From the NCBI GenBank assembly GCA_937903005.1, contig CALFNR010000143.1, positions 1 to 64,000 on the forward strand: a DNA stretch of 64,000 nucleotides, written 5' to 3'. The notes under the pieces are model-generated. The model did no database searches and was not told the DNA's origin. It saw nothing but the letters and a program-made list of their open reading frames with translations. Positions 53,977 through 62,008 of the stretch are shown piece by piece (position 1 is the stretch's first letter; each line of letters starts with the position of its first letter). The position numbers were made by a program, and so were the translations under genes. This DNA comes from Clostridium_AI sp002297865 (lineage in GTDB: Bacteria; Bacillota; Clostridia; Lachnospirales; Lachnospiraceae).

Positions 53977-54317
53977 GAACAAAGAATATAAAGCAGAAAA
54001 GAGAACAAGAAATTAAGGTGGTACATCTTATGATCAAGTTGTATTGCCAAGGACATAAACATGGAGATTTGCCATGTAATGAGTGCAAGGAGTTAATGGA
54101 CTATGCGAAAATGCGCATTGAGAAATGCCCGTTTATGGAGACAAAAACATTCTGCTCCAATTGTAAAGTACATTGCTATAAACCAGAGATGAGACAAAAA
54201 ATTAAAGAGGTCATGCGTTATTCAGGACCAAGGATGTTATTTCATCATCCGATTATGGCACTGAACCATGTAAGACGATCCAGACAGGAAAAGCATCGCA
54301 GGGAGGACAGCAAGTAG
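53973..54317 (+). CDS. nitrous oxide-stimulated promoter (YgbA) family Cys-rich protein
   Basis: 114 residues. The arrangement of Cys in LYCQGHKHGDLPCNECKELMDYAKMRIEKCPFMETKTFCSNCKVHCYKPEMR matches the YgbA/nitrous oxide-stimulated promoter family (PF11756), named for a gene with an NO-responsive promoter. The Cys and His clusters suggest metal binding. Translation starts within the DUF454 stop codon overlap, with AAGGAGG in front, and its own stop overlaps the next start by one base. Confidence 0.85.
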   Translation: MRTKNIKQKREQEIKVVHLMIKLYCQGHKHGDLPCNECKELMDYAKMRIEKCPFMETKTFCSNCKVHCYKPEMRQKIKEVMRYSGPRMLFHHPIMALNHVRRSRQEKHRREDSK

Positions 54318-56062
54318 TGATTAACAAGCGTTTACTAGGACTTTTAGAGAATTCTAAAAAATATATTAAGCAAATTGTGTTGTGGAACTGGCTTTCATTA
54401 ATCTGCAACGTAATCTATGTATTTACGATTGCCAATTTATTGAATACAGCCATTAATACTAGACAAATAGGGAGCGGACAAATGCTCCTATCAGCAGGTA
54501 TTGTAATTGTCTGTGTGCTATTGAGAATGTTCTTTATCCGCCAATCTGCCCATGCATCCTATCAGTCAAGTGTTCATGTAAAAGAAACCTTACGTCAGCT
54601 AATCTATAAGAAACTTTTAAAATTAGGTGTTTCATACAATGAGAAGGTTTCAACTTCAGAAGTCGTACAGGTTGCAGCAGAAGGAATTGAACAGTTAGAA
54701 ATATATTTTGGCCGTTACATTCCGCAGTTCTTTTACTGTCTCTTAGCACCTTTTACGTTATTCTTAATTTTTCTTCCAATTAGCTGGAAAACGGCAGTCG
54801 TTTTATTGGTGTGCGTACCACTGATTCCAGCATCTATAATTGCAGTGCAGAAGTTCGCAAAGAAATTATTGAATAAATACTGGGGAGCGTATACAGGCCT
54901 AGGAGATAATTTTTTAGACAACTTACAGGGGCTAACGACACTTAAAATTTATCAAGCAGATGAAGAGCGTGAGAAGAAAATGGATATAGAATCAGAGCAT
55001 TTTCGTCGTGTAACTATGCGGGTTCTGATTATGCAGTTAAACTCCATTAGTATCATGGATTTGGTAGCCTTTGGCGGCTCGGCACTAGGAATTATTATGG
55101 GAGTATTGGAATATGCACATGGTTCGCTCAGTTTTGCTTCTATGTTTGCTATTATTGTGCTTTCAGCCGAATTTTTTATTCCAATGCGTTTGTTTGGTTC
55201 TTACTTCCACATAGCAATGAACGGAAGTGCGGCAGCAGATAAGATTTTTCGTATCTTAGAGAGCGAAGATGCCAAAATGGGAGAATTCACAATTGACTCT
55301 GAGAGTGTGGAAATTCATGGAAGCAATGTGGATTTCTCTTATGAAGAAGGACGCCAAGTGTTGACAAATGTTAATTTTTCCATTACACCAGGCCATTTTA
55401 TTGCACTTGCAGGGGAATCTGGCTGTGGAAAGAGTACTCTTTCTTCTATTCTTATGGGGATAAAGAAAGGATACAAGGGAAGTATTACCATTAATGGAAA
55501 GGAACTAAGTAAGATTAAGGAATCTAGCATCATGGAAAATATAACCATGGTCAGTCATTCGAGCTACTTATTTAAGGGAACCATTCGAGACAATCTGCGC
55601 ATGGGCAAGAAGAATGCGACGGATAAAGAAATGGAGGATGCATTAAAGAAAGTAAATCTATATGATTTTGTTCACCAGAAAGATGGTCTTGATACGATGC
55701 TAGCCGAGATGGGGACAAACTTATCGGGTGGTCAGCGTCAGCGTCTTGCCATGGCGAGAGCACTGCTTCACGATACACCTGTTTATATCTTTGATGAAGC
55801 AACTTCCAATATTGATATGGAAAGTGAAAATAAAATTATGGAAGTGGTGAAAGAACTTGCAAAGACTAAGACCGTAATCTTGATTTCTCATCGACTTGCC
55901 AATGTAGTTTCGGCAGACAAGATTTTTGTATTAGAAAATGGTCAGATTAAGGAAGAGGGAACACACAAAGAGTTACTGCTTCTTAATAATGTGTATGCAC
56001 GCCTTTACAAGAGTCAAGCACAGTTAGAAAATTACACAAAGGGGGATATGGCTCATGCGTAG
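54317..56062 (+). CDS. ABC exporter subunit 1 (permease-ATPase) of a Fur-controlled pair
   Basis: 581 residues starting at GTG, ten bases after GGAGG. Six membrane helices and an ATPase domain with Walker A AGESGCGKST, signature LSGGQRQR and Walker B TPVYIFDEATSNID. Together with the next gene it should form a heterodimer of the CydDC-like type. The iron-repressed promoter upstream suggests export or import of an iron-related compound such as a siderophore, heme or thiol; the substrate is unknown. It overlaps the partner by eight bases. Confidence 0.92.
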   Translation: MINKRLLGLLENSKKYIKQIVLWNWLSLICNVIYVFTIANLLNTAINTRQIGSGQMLLSAGIVIVCVLLRMFFIRQSAHASYQSSVHVKETLRQLIYKKLLKLGVSYNEKVSTSEVVQVAAEGIEQLEIYFGRYIPQFFYCLLAPFTLFLIFLPISWKTAVVLLVCVPLIPASIIAVQKFAKKLLNKYWGAYTGLGDNFLDNLQGLTTLKIYQADEEREKKMDIESEHFRRVTMRVLIMQLNSISIMDLVAFGGSALGIIMGVLEYAHGSLSFASMFAIIVLSAEFFIPMRLFGSYFHIAMNGSAAADKIFRILESEDAKMGEFTIDSESVEIHGSNVDFSYEEGRQVLTNVNFSITPGHFIALAGESGCGKSTLSSILMGIKKGYKGSITINGKELSKIKESSIMENITMVSHSSYLFKGTIRDNLRMGKKNATDKEMEDALKKVNLYDFVHQKDGLDTMLAEMGTNLSGGQRQRLAMARALLHDTPVYIFDEATSNIDMESENKIMEVVKELAKTKTVILISHRLANVVSADKIFVLENGQIKEEGTHKELLLLNNVYARLYKSQAQLENYTKGDMAHA

Positions 56063-57710
56063 AAGTGGTATTCGCATTATGGCAAAACTAATAGGTTTAA
56101 TTATGCCATTAATGCATGTTATGTTAGCGGCAATTGTCATGGGAGTTGCAGGTTTCCTGTGTTCTATCTTTATTCCGGTTCTTGGTGGTTTTGCAGCTTT
56201 ACAAGTGCTTGGTTTTGAAACTAGTATAAGCTTGAAAACAATAGGTATCATTATGATTTTATGCGGAGCATTTCGTGGCATTCTTCGTTATGCAGAACAG
56301 GCAAGTAATCATTATATTGCATTTAAGATCTTAGCCATAATTCGTAAGAAGGTATTTCATGCACTTCGCCGTCTGACACCAGCAAAATTAGAAGGCCGTG
56401 ACAAAGGAAATTTAGTTTCTTTAATCACAAGTGATATTGAATTATTAGAGGTGTTTTATGCCCATACAATTTCACCGATTATCATTGCTATTGTGACTTC
56501 TCTAATCATGATAGCATTTATAGGAAGATATCATATAGGGCTAGGAGTATTTGCAGCAGTTGCCTACGGTATCATCGGTTTCCTTCTTCCAATGATGAAT
56601 TCTAAACGTGGAAAAGAGGACGGTTTTGCGTATCGTAACAAATTTGGAGAGTTAAACAGTTTCATTCTGGACAGTTTACGCGGCATGGGGGAAAGTCTTC
56701 AGTACAGTGTTGGTGAGGAACGTTTAGAAGAGATGAATCGTAAGAGTCAAGATATGGATAAGGAATTCAAGAAACTGAAACAGCACGAGGGAATGAATTC
56801 CGCATTAACAGATGCCAGTGTATTACTTTGTTCAATTGGTATGTTGTTCTTAAGTCTTACGTTTTATCGAAATGGTGCTATTGAGCTTTCTGGAGTTGTA
56901 ATTCCCGTAATTGCCATGATGAGTTCGTTTGGGCCTGTGATTGCGCTTAGTAATCTATCCAATAACTTGTTACAGACTTTGGCTTGTGGAAATCGTGTCC
57001 TTGATTTACTAGAAGAAGAACCACAGGTGGAAGAAGTGACAGGAAAGGAAGAGATAGGGTACGAAGGTGCCAAGGTGGACAATGTGACTTTCTCCTACGA
57101 GGATGAATTGATATTAGGAAATTGTTCTATGAATTTTTCAAAAAATCAGATTATTGGTATCAATGGAAAAAGCGGTTCTGGTAAATCAACTTTGCTAAAG
57201 CTTATGATGCGTTTCTTTGAAGTGAAGCATGGGGCGGTCCTAGTATCAGATAAAAATGTCAATGAAATCAATACAAGCAATCTTCGTGATATGCAGGGTT
57301 ATGTAACGCAGGAAACGTATTTATTTCATGATACGATTTACAATAATATTGCGTTTGTAAAAGACGGTGTGAGTAGGGAAGAGGTAGAGGAAGCTTGTAA
57401 AAAAGCATCTATCCATGAGTTTATTATGTCTCTTCCAAATGGATACCAAAGTCAGGTAGGGGAACTTGGAGATTGCCTGTCTGGTGGTGAGAAGCAGAGA
57501 ATTGGAATTGCAAGAGCATTTTTACATGATGCACCGATGATTTTATTAGATGAACCAACTAGTAATCTGGATAGTTTGAATGAAGGAATCATTTTAAAAT
57601 CATTGAAAGAGGAATGTGCAAATAAAACGGTAGTTCTTGTTTCACATAGAAAATCTACTATGAATGTTGCAGATATTGTGATGAAAATGGAGACTGATAG
57701 AGTTTCGTAA
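56055..57710 (+). CDS. ABC exporter subunit 2 (permease-ATPase)
   Basis: 551 residues. Six membrane helices (the first near GLIMPLMHVMLAAIVMGVAGFLCS) and an ATPase domain with GINGKSGSGKST, signature LSGGEKQR and PMILLDEPTSNLD. The catalytic Glu is followed by Pro (DEPTSNLD), as in many second subunits, while subunit 1 has DEATSNID. It is the last gene of the operon. No terminator hairpin is obvious between it and the convergent toxin gene. Confidence 0.92.
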   Translation: MRRSGIRIMAKLIGLIMPLMHVMLAAIVMGVAGFLCSIFIPVLGGFAALQVLGFETSISLKTIGIIMILCGAFRGILRYAEQASNHYIAFKILAIIRKKVFHALRRLTPAKLEGRDKGNLVSLITSDIELLEVFYAHTISPIIIAIVTSLIMIAFIGRYHIGLGVFAAVAYGIIGFLLPMMNSKRGKEDGFAYRNKFGELNSFILDSLRGMGESLQYSVGEERLEEMNRKSQDMDKEFKKLKQHEGMNSALTDASVLLCSIGMLFLSLTFYRNGAIELSGVVIPVIAMMSSFGPVIALSNLSNNLLQTLACGNRVLDLLEEEPQVEEVTGKEEIGYEGAKVDNVTFSYEDELILGNCSMNFSKNQIIGINGKSGSGKSTLLKLMMRFFEVKHGAVLVSDKNVNEINTSNLRDMQGYVTQETYLFHDTIYNNIAFVKDGVSREEVEEACKKASIHEFIMSLPNGYQSQVGELGDCLSGGEKQRIGIARAFLHDAPMILLDEPTSNLDSLNEGIILKSLKEECANKTVVLVSHRKSTMNVADIVMKMETDRVS

Positions 57711-57742
57711 AATGAAATTAGAATAGTTAAAGATATGTACCA

Positions 57743-58000
57743 TTACCAATAATGTCCCATACAAGAAACGATTTCAAGAACATCCCCACGGATGCGATAG
57801 ACGATGCGGTTAACATCATCGATGCGCCGGCTCCAGAAACCACTTAATTCTCCTTTAAGTGGTTCTGGTTTGCCGATGCCTTGGAAGTGATTGCGTTCAA
57901 TGTCTTTTATGAGTGCATTAATTCGCTTCAGTGTCTTTTTATCTTGTGTTTGCCAATACATGTAATCGGACCATGCTTCATCAAACCAGATTTTTTTCAT
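57743..58000 (-). CDS. yoeB: YoeB-family mRNA interferase toxin
   Basis: 85 residues, closely resembling E. coli YoeB: MKKIWFDEAWSDYMYWQTQD at the start, then GKPEPLKGELSGFWSRRIDDVNRIVYRI and a C-terminal HYW. The catalytic Glu46, Arg65 and His83 equivalents are present. YoeB cuts mRNA at the ribosome. It is encoded directly after the antitoxin on the minus strand with a four-base overlap (ATGA), the normal order. Confidence 0.95.
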   Translation of the reverse strand: MKKIWFDEAWSDYMYWQTQDKKTLKRINALIKDIERNHFQGIGKPEPLKGELSGFWSRRIDDVNRIVYRIRGDVLEIVSCMGHYW

Positions 58001-58257
58001 TCATCCACCTCAATTATGTCATGTTCTATCCCTTTACCAGCATTCAGTGCTTGCACACCTCGTCTTAAGTGTTCCATATTACTTTGTGAATAAAAGGGAT
58101 CAATGGAAACTTCAAAAGGAATTCTCTTTTCTCGAGTCATTTTTTTGGCAAATATAGTAAAAGCGGTAGTTAGATTCATACCTAATTCATGACATGTATA
58201 TTCCATATTTTTCTTTAAGTCTTCGTCCATACGGATGTTAATTAACGTTTGAGCCAT
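57997..58257 (-). CDS. RelB/DinJ-family antitoxin
   Basis: 86 residues. The N-terminal ribbon-helix-helix MAQTLINIRMDEDLKKNMEYTCHELGMNLTTAFTIFAKKM is the DNA-binding part of RelB/DinJ proteins; the C-terminal half wraps the toxin. ATG 58257 is chosen over 58266 because AAAGGAG lies eight bases upstream. RelB-type antitoxins repress their own promoter, and palindromes at the promoter support this. Confidence 0.9.
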   Translation of the reverse strand: MAQTLINIRMDEDLKKNMEYTCHELGMNLTTAFTIFAKKMTREKRIPFEVSIDPFYSQSNMEHLRRGVQALNAGKGIEHDIIEVDE

Positions 58258-58261
58258 ATTT

Positions 58262-58326
58262 AGCACTCCTTTCTTTTTCTGTATTATAACACAATGTAAA
58301 GATATTTACAATACGTTGTATTTACA
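58262..58326 (-). promoter_or_regulatory. antitoxin-toxin promoter with palindromic operators
   Basis: On the minus strand, TTGTAA and TATAAT are 17 bases apart. The 16-base palindrome TGTAAAGATATTTACA (58295-58310) covers the promoter core, and a smaller TGTATTTACA (58317-58326) lies at its upstream edge. Both could bind the ribbon-helix-helix antitoxin. Confidence 0.65.
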
Positions 58327-58468
58327 TTTTTAATTCTTTTGGAAACAGGATATTTGGCATAAAATTGACCATATCAAAAACATAAAAACTGACTATTTCA
58401 AAATAGCCAAAAACCTCATAATATGTTACCAATAAAAAACCAATACATTAGTGAACGGGGGAACTATC

Positions 58469-59017
58469 ATGACAAAAGACACTGTAACAGTTCAAACAAA
58501 TCGCACACATGCACATGACGGATTAAAAACATTAGTAATTAGTGCAGTATTTATTGCTTTAACATATCTATTTACCGCATTTGTGAATATTAGGCTTCCA
58601 ATAGGCGGGAATGGCGGGTTAATTCTTGGCAATGTTCCATTGTTTTTAGCGGCTATTATCTTTGGTAAAAAGGTGGGAGCTTTGGCAGGCGGTATTGGAA
58701 TGGGACTTTTTGATTTACTTTCCGGCTGGACATTATGGGCACCGTTTACACTGGTTATCGTTGGAATAATGGGGTATCTAGTAGGAACTATTACAGAAAA
58801 GCGTAGAGGACTTGCTTGGAATACGCTGGCAATCGCACTGGCATGCGTAGTAAAAGTGGTAGGCTATTATGTTGCAGAAGGCATTATTTATGGCAACTGG
58901 ATTGCACCAGTGATGTCTATTCCTGGAAATTTAATACAAGTTATTACCGCTGCAATCATTGTAATTCCAATAGCTGGTCAGCTAAAAAAAGCAGCAACTG
59001 GTATTATAGGCCAATAG
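58469..59017 (+). CDS. ECF transporter S component
   Basis: 182 residues with about five or six membrane helices. TLVISAVFIALTYLFTAFVNIRLP and the central GNVPLFLAAIIFGKKVGALAGGIGMGLFDLLSG are typical of the ECF-ribofla_trS type (PF07155), whose members carry riboflavin, hydroxymethylpyrimidine, pyridoxine or related vitamins. The energising EcfA/EcfT genes are not here and would be shared. The neighbouring class V aminotransferase needs PLP, so a vitamin B6 compound is one guess. CGGGGGA precedes ATG 58469; an in-frame GTG at 58451 is less likely. Confidence 0.85.
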   Translation: MTKDTVTVQTNRTHAHDGLKTLVISAVFIALTYLFTAFVNIRLPIGGNGGLILGNVPLFLAAIIFGKKVGALAGGIGMGLFDLLSGWTLWAPFTLVIVGIMGYLVGTITEKRRGLAWNTLAIALACVVKVVGYYVAEGIIYGNWIAPVMSIPGNLIQVITAAIIVIPIAGQLKKAATGIIGQ

Positions 59018-59041
59018 ATAAGGAAAGGCAGGAGGCAGAAT

Positions 59042-60175
59042 ATGTATAAAATTATGACACCGGGACCAACGCAGGTATCAGAGCAAGTAAGAATGGCAAG
59101 AAGTATGGAATGTACCAATCCTGATTTGGATGAAGCATTTGTGGAATTTTATAAAGAGACATGTGAACTGATTAGTGAACTGCTCCATACAGAGAATGAA
59201 ACTCTGATTCTTGGTGGAGAAGGAATTCTTGGATTGGAAGCCGCATGTGCTTCTCTGACAGAACCAGGAGACAGGGTTCTTGTATTGGACAACGGAATTT
59301 ATGGAAAAGGTTTTGCTGATTTTGTTTCCATGTACGGTGGCAAACCAGATATCTTAACCATGGATTACTTAAATCCAATTGATACAGCAGAATTAGCAGA
59401 TTTCTTAGAGAAAGATCATGATTACAAATACGCAACGGTAGTACACTGTGACACACCAAGTGGAATGCTTAATCCAATTCAGGACATTTGTCCCCTATTA
59501 AAACAATATGGAATTATGACAGTTGTGGATTCTGTGTCAGGTATGTTTGGAGAAGACGTGCGAGTGGATGACTGGCAAATCGATCTATTATGTGGAGGTT
59601 CACAAAAGGCAGTATCAGCACCGCCCGGATTAACATTTGTGGTGATAAGTGAGGATGCAAAAAAAGCAATGCATAATCGAAAGACTCCGATTGCATCATT
59701 TTATACCAACCTGACCATCTTTGATGATTATTACGAAGCAAAATGGTTTCCATATACCATGCCGATTAGTGACATTTATGGATTAAGGGCAGCTTTTGAT
59801 ATGATTAAAGCGGATGAAAAGATGCTTGAAAGACATGCAAAAATTGGTGAGGCTACAAGAGATGCTGTAAGACACGCGGGTCTTAAACTTCATCTGGAAA
59901 GTGGTTATTCTAATACAGTAACAGTGTTTGATGTTCCAGAAGGTGTTACAGCAGAACAGATTTTAACTGCCATGAGAGAGGATTATCAGATTATGCTGGC
60001 AGGGTCCTTTGGCGAACTGGCAGGAAGTGTGATTCGAATTGGACATATGGGCGCTAATGCGAACTTTGAAGATATGATAGATACACTTCATGGGTTACAA
60101 CAGGTTCTTGTGAAGCTTGGGGTAGATATGAAGGCGGATATGGAAGAAATCTTTCGTTTGGCGTATATGGGATGA
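59042..60175 (+). CDS. class V aminotransferase (alanine-glyoxylate type)
   Basis: 377 residues. The start MYKIMTPGPTQVSEQV is typical of alanine-glyoxylate/serine-pyruvate aminotransferases and related phosphonate enzymes. The acidic PLP contact is DSVSGMFGEDV and the PLP lysine is in CGGSQKAVSAPPGLTFV. It follows the ECF S gene by 24 bases, with GGCAGGAGG in front. The exact amino donor is not shown; it may act on a substrate brought in by the transporter. A terminator follows. Confidence 0.88.
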   Translation: MYKIMTPGPTQVSEQVRMARSMECTNPDLDEAFVEFYKETCELISELLHTENETLILGGEGILGLEAACASLTEPGDRVLVLDNGIYGKGFADFVSMYGGKPDILTMDYLNPIDTAELADFLEKDHDYKYATVVHCDTPSGMLNPIQDICPLLKQYGIMTVVDSVSGMFGEDVRVDDWQIDLLCGGSQKAVSAPPGLTFVVISEDAKKAMHNRKTPIASFYTNLTIFDDYYEAKWFPYTMPISDIYGLRAAFDMIKADEKMLERHAKIGEATRDAVRHAGLKLHLESGYSNTVTVFDVPEGVTAEQILTAMREDYQIMLAGSFGELAGSVIRIGHMGANANFEDMIDTLHGLQQVLVKLGVDMKADMEEIFRLAYMG

Positions 60176-60224
60176 ATTGAAAAACATGCAATAAGCCGAT
60201 AGATAAGTAAATAGTTTTAGTGGG

Positions 60225-60266
60225 AAAGCATCGCAAAATTACTTCATGTAATGGAGCGATGCTTTT
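60225..60266 (+). terminator. terminator after the aminotransferase gene
   Basis: A 10-base perfect stem AAAGCATCGC / GCGATGCTTT with a 21-base loop. Confidence 0.75.
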
Positions 60267-60328
60267 CATTTGTCATTTATCTCATCTTGTGCTACTATAA
60301 AACCACAAGAACAAAGGAGGTAATAATT

Positions 60329-61348
60329 ATGTATATATGTAAAACATGTTCTCTTCCAGACAATTACCCAGGTATGCAGATGGGGAAAAATGGTTCATGT
60401 AACTACTGTCAGTTCTATGAAGAACACAAATCCATACTGACAGATTATGATAATTTAGAATCCGCTTTTCTGAATTATTTGGCACAGGCAAAAGAAACAG
60501 CTGCTAAAAATGGAAGTCGTTACGATTGTTTAGTAGGTTTTAGCGGTGGCAAGGACAGTACATATATCATTTATCAATTAAAAGAAAAATACAATATGCG
60601 GGTGCTGGCTTTTACGTACGATAATGGTTTCTGTACAGATTATGGAAGAAACAATATTAACAAAGTTCTAGAACAGATAAATGTGGATTATCAGACATTT
60701 AAACCAAATGTACAAACATCTCAATTCCTTAATCGAGAAGCTGTTAAATTTGCAAAACACTTCTGTGCTGTCTGCTTTCATCAGATGCACTATTATTCCT
60801 TGCTTACAGCAAAAGAAAAAGGAATTCCATTAATTATCAATGGTCGATCCAGAGGACAAGTATTGCAGCGGGCATTAGACACCCAATATTTAGAACCTTT
60901 TATGCCAACTTACGGTTTGAAACAGTTTGAATACCAAATGTTAAAGAAAGTAAATGAAAAAATGAATCAAGCAGGCGATGCAAGCGGTAGGATTGATTAT
61001 CTGGATGGCGTAAACATTCAGATGTTATCGTATTTTATGTATCATTCTTATGATGCTGACAAAATTGTGGAGTTCCTTCAGAAAAAAATCAATTGGGAAC
61101 CACCAAAAAAGGGAGAAAAGCATCCAGACTGCTGGGCGCACAATATGGCAGAATATTTTCACTTAGAACGAAGTGGCTTTCCTCAGTCAACAGGAGAATT
61201 AGCAGTGGAAGTTAGAGAAGGAAAAGTGAAACGTGAAGATGCCATTAGCCAGATGGAGCAGGATAGAAAACATTATCAGATGGTTTCAAAAGAAGAACAA
61301 ATGCGCTTTTATGATACAATTGCATACAAGGAGGGAGTGAAGTCGTAA
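60329..61348 (+). CDS. WbpG-like PP-loop ATPase (amidotransferase-type)
   Basis: 339 residues. An N-terminal zinc ribbon-like MYICKTCSLPDNYPGMQMGK...CNYC resembles the start of N-acetyl sugar amidotransferases (WbpG). The PP-loop VGFSGGKDSTY that binds ATP follows near residue 70. Another pair CAVC at about 148-151 could hold a metal or receive sulfur. Such enzymes activate a carbonyl by adenylation and add ammonia or sulfur. No glutaminase partner gene is in sight. AAGGAGG precedes ATG 60329. It begins a unit of at least three genes that continues past the window. Confidence 0.8.
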   Translation: MYICKTCSLPDNYPGMQMGKNGSCNYCQFYEEHKSILTDYDNLESAFLNYLAQAKETAAKNGSRYDCLVGFSGGKDSTYIIYQLKEKYNMRVLAFTYDNGFCTDYGRNNINKVLEQINVDYQTFKPNVQTSQFLNREAVKFAKHFCAVCFHQMHYYSLLTAKEKGIPLIINGRSRGQVLQRALDTQYLEPFMPTYGLKQFEYQMLKKVNEKMNQAGDASGRIDYLDGVNIQMLSYFMYHSYDADKIVEFLQKKINWEPPKKGEKHPDCWAHNMAEYFHLERSGFPQSTGELAVEVREGKVKREDAISQMEQDRKHYQMVSKEEQMRFYDTIAYKEGVKS

Positions 61349-61996
61349 TTGAAGAAATGGTATCAGTACCAAAAAGAACGGTTTCCACTTTGGTTCTATT
61401 TACCCTTTTCAGCAGCTTTTACATGGAGTACAATGTGTATTGCAGGCAACGGGAGAAAGGCGATACTATTTCTTTATTTGTGGTTCATGGTGCTCAGTTT
61501 TTTCATGCTGTTTCGAATAGCAGATGAGCACAAGGATTATGAAGAAGATTGTATAAAACATCCAGAGCGGCCCGTCCAGAGAAAACTAGTATCCTTAAAG
61601 GAATTAAAAAAGATTGGGGCAGCATTATTAGTTGTTCAGATGCTAGTTACCATTATATGTTACCCTATAACAGTTCCAATTTACGTAATTATATTATTTT
61701 ATTTTTTATTAATGACAAAGGAGTTTTACCTAAGGACTATTCTAAAAAGACATTCTTTCATTTATGGTGCATTACACCAAATCGTCTTAGTTTTACTAGA
61801 TTATCTAATCATAATCACATCTAAGCTGACTTATCAAGTAACAAAACATCCAATGTACTATTTATATGCCATAGGACGGTTTCTATGCTTTTTTAGCGTT
61901 TTTTCATTTAAGGAAATGCATAAGAAAGGTCTGTTAATGTTGGCTTATTTTTTGACTGCTCTATTGATGGGAGCAGCCTGTTATCTTTACTTGTGA
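61349..61996 (+). CDS. UbiA-like membrane protein
   Basis: 215 residues with about six hydrophobic segments. The N-terminal DEHKDYEEDCIKHPERPVQRKLVSLKELKKIG resembles the Asp-rich motif and the RPV loop of UbiA prenyltransferases, which bind Mg-diphosphate. The protein is shorter than normal UbiA (about 290), and the second Asp-rich motif is not clear, so its activity is uncertain. The start is TTG at 61349, directly after the stop of the PP-loop gene, with GGAGGG 13 bases upstream. Confidence 0.6.
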   Translation: MKKWYQYQKERFPLWFYLPFSAAFTWSTMCIAGNGRKAILFLYLWFMVLSFFMLFRIADEHKDYEEDCIKHPERPVQRKLVSLKELKKIGAALLVVQMLVTIICYPITVPIYVIILFYFLLMTKEFYLRTILKRHSFIYGALHQIVLVLLDYLIIITSKLTYQVTKHPMYYLYAIGRFLCFFSVFSFKEMHKKGLLMLAYFLTALLMGAACYLYL

Positions 61997-62008
61997 GAGG
62001 AGTAGTAT

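Noticed and set aside
58270..58450. Possible vitamin riboswitch upstream of the ECF S gene
   Set aside because: No motif of TPP, FMN, preQ1 or B12 riboswitches could be recognised; no terminator follows.
58816..59049. 77-codon frame overlapping the ECF S gene end
   Set aside because: Wrong frame of a real gene; no ribosome site and atypical composition.
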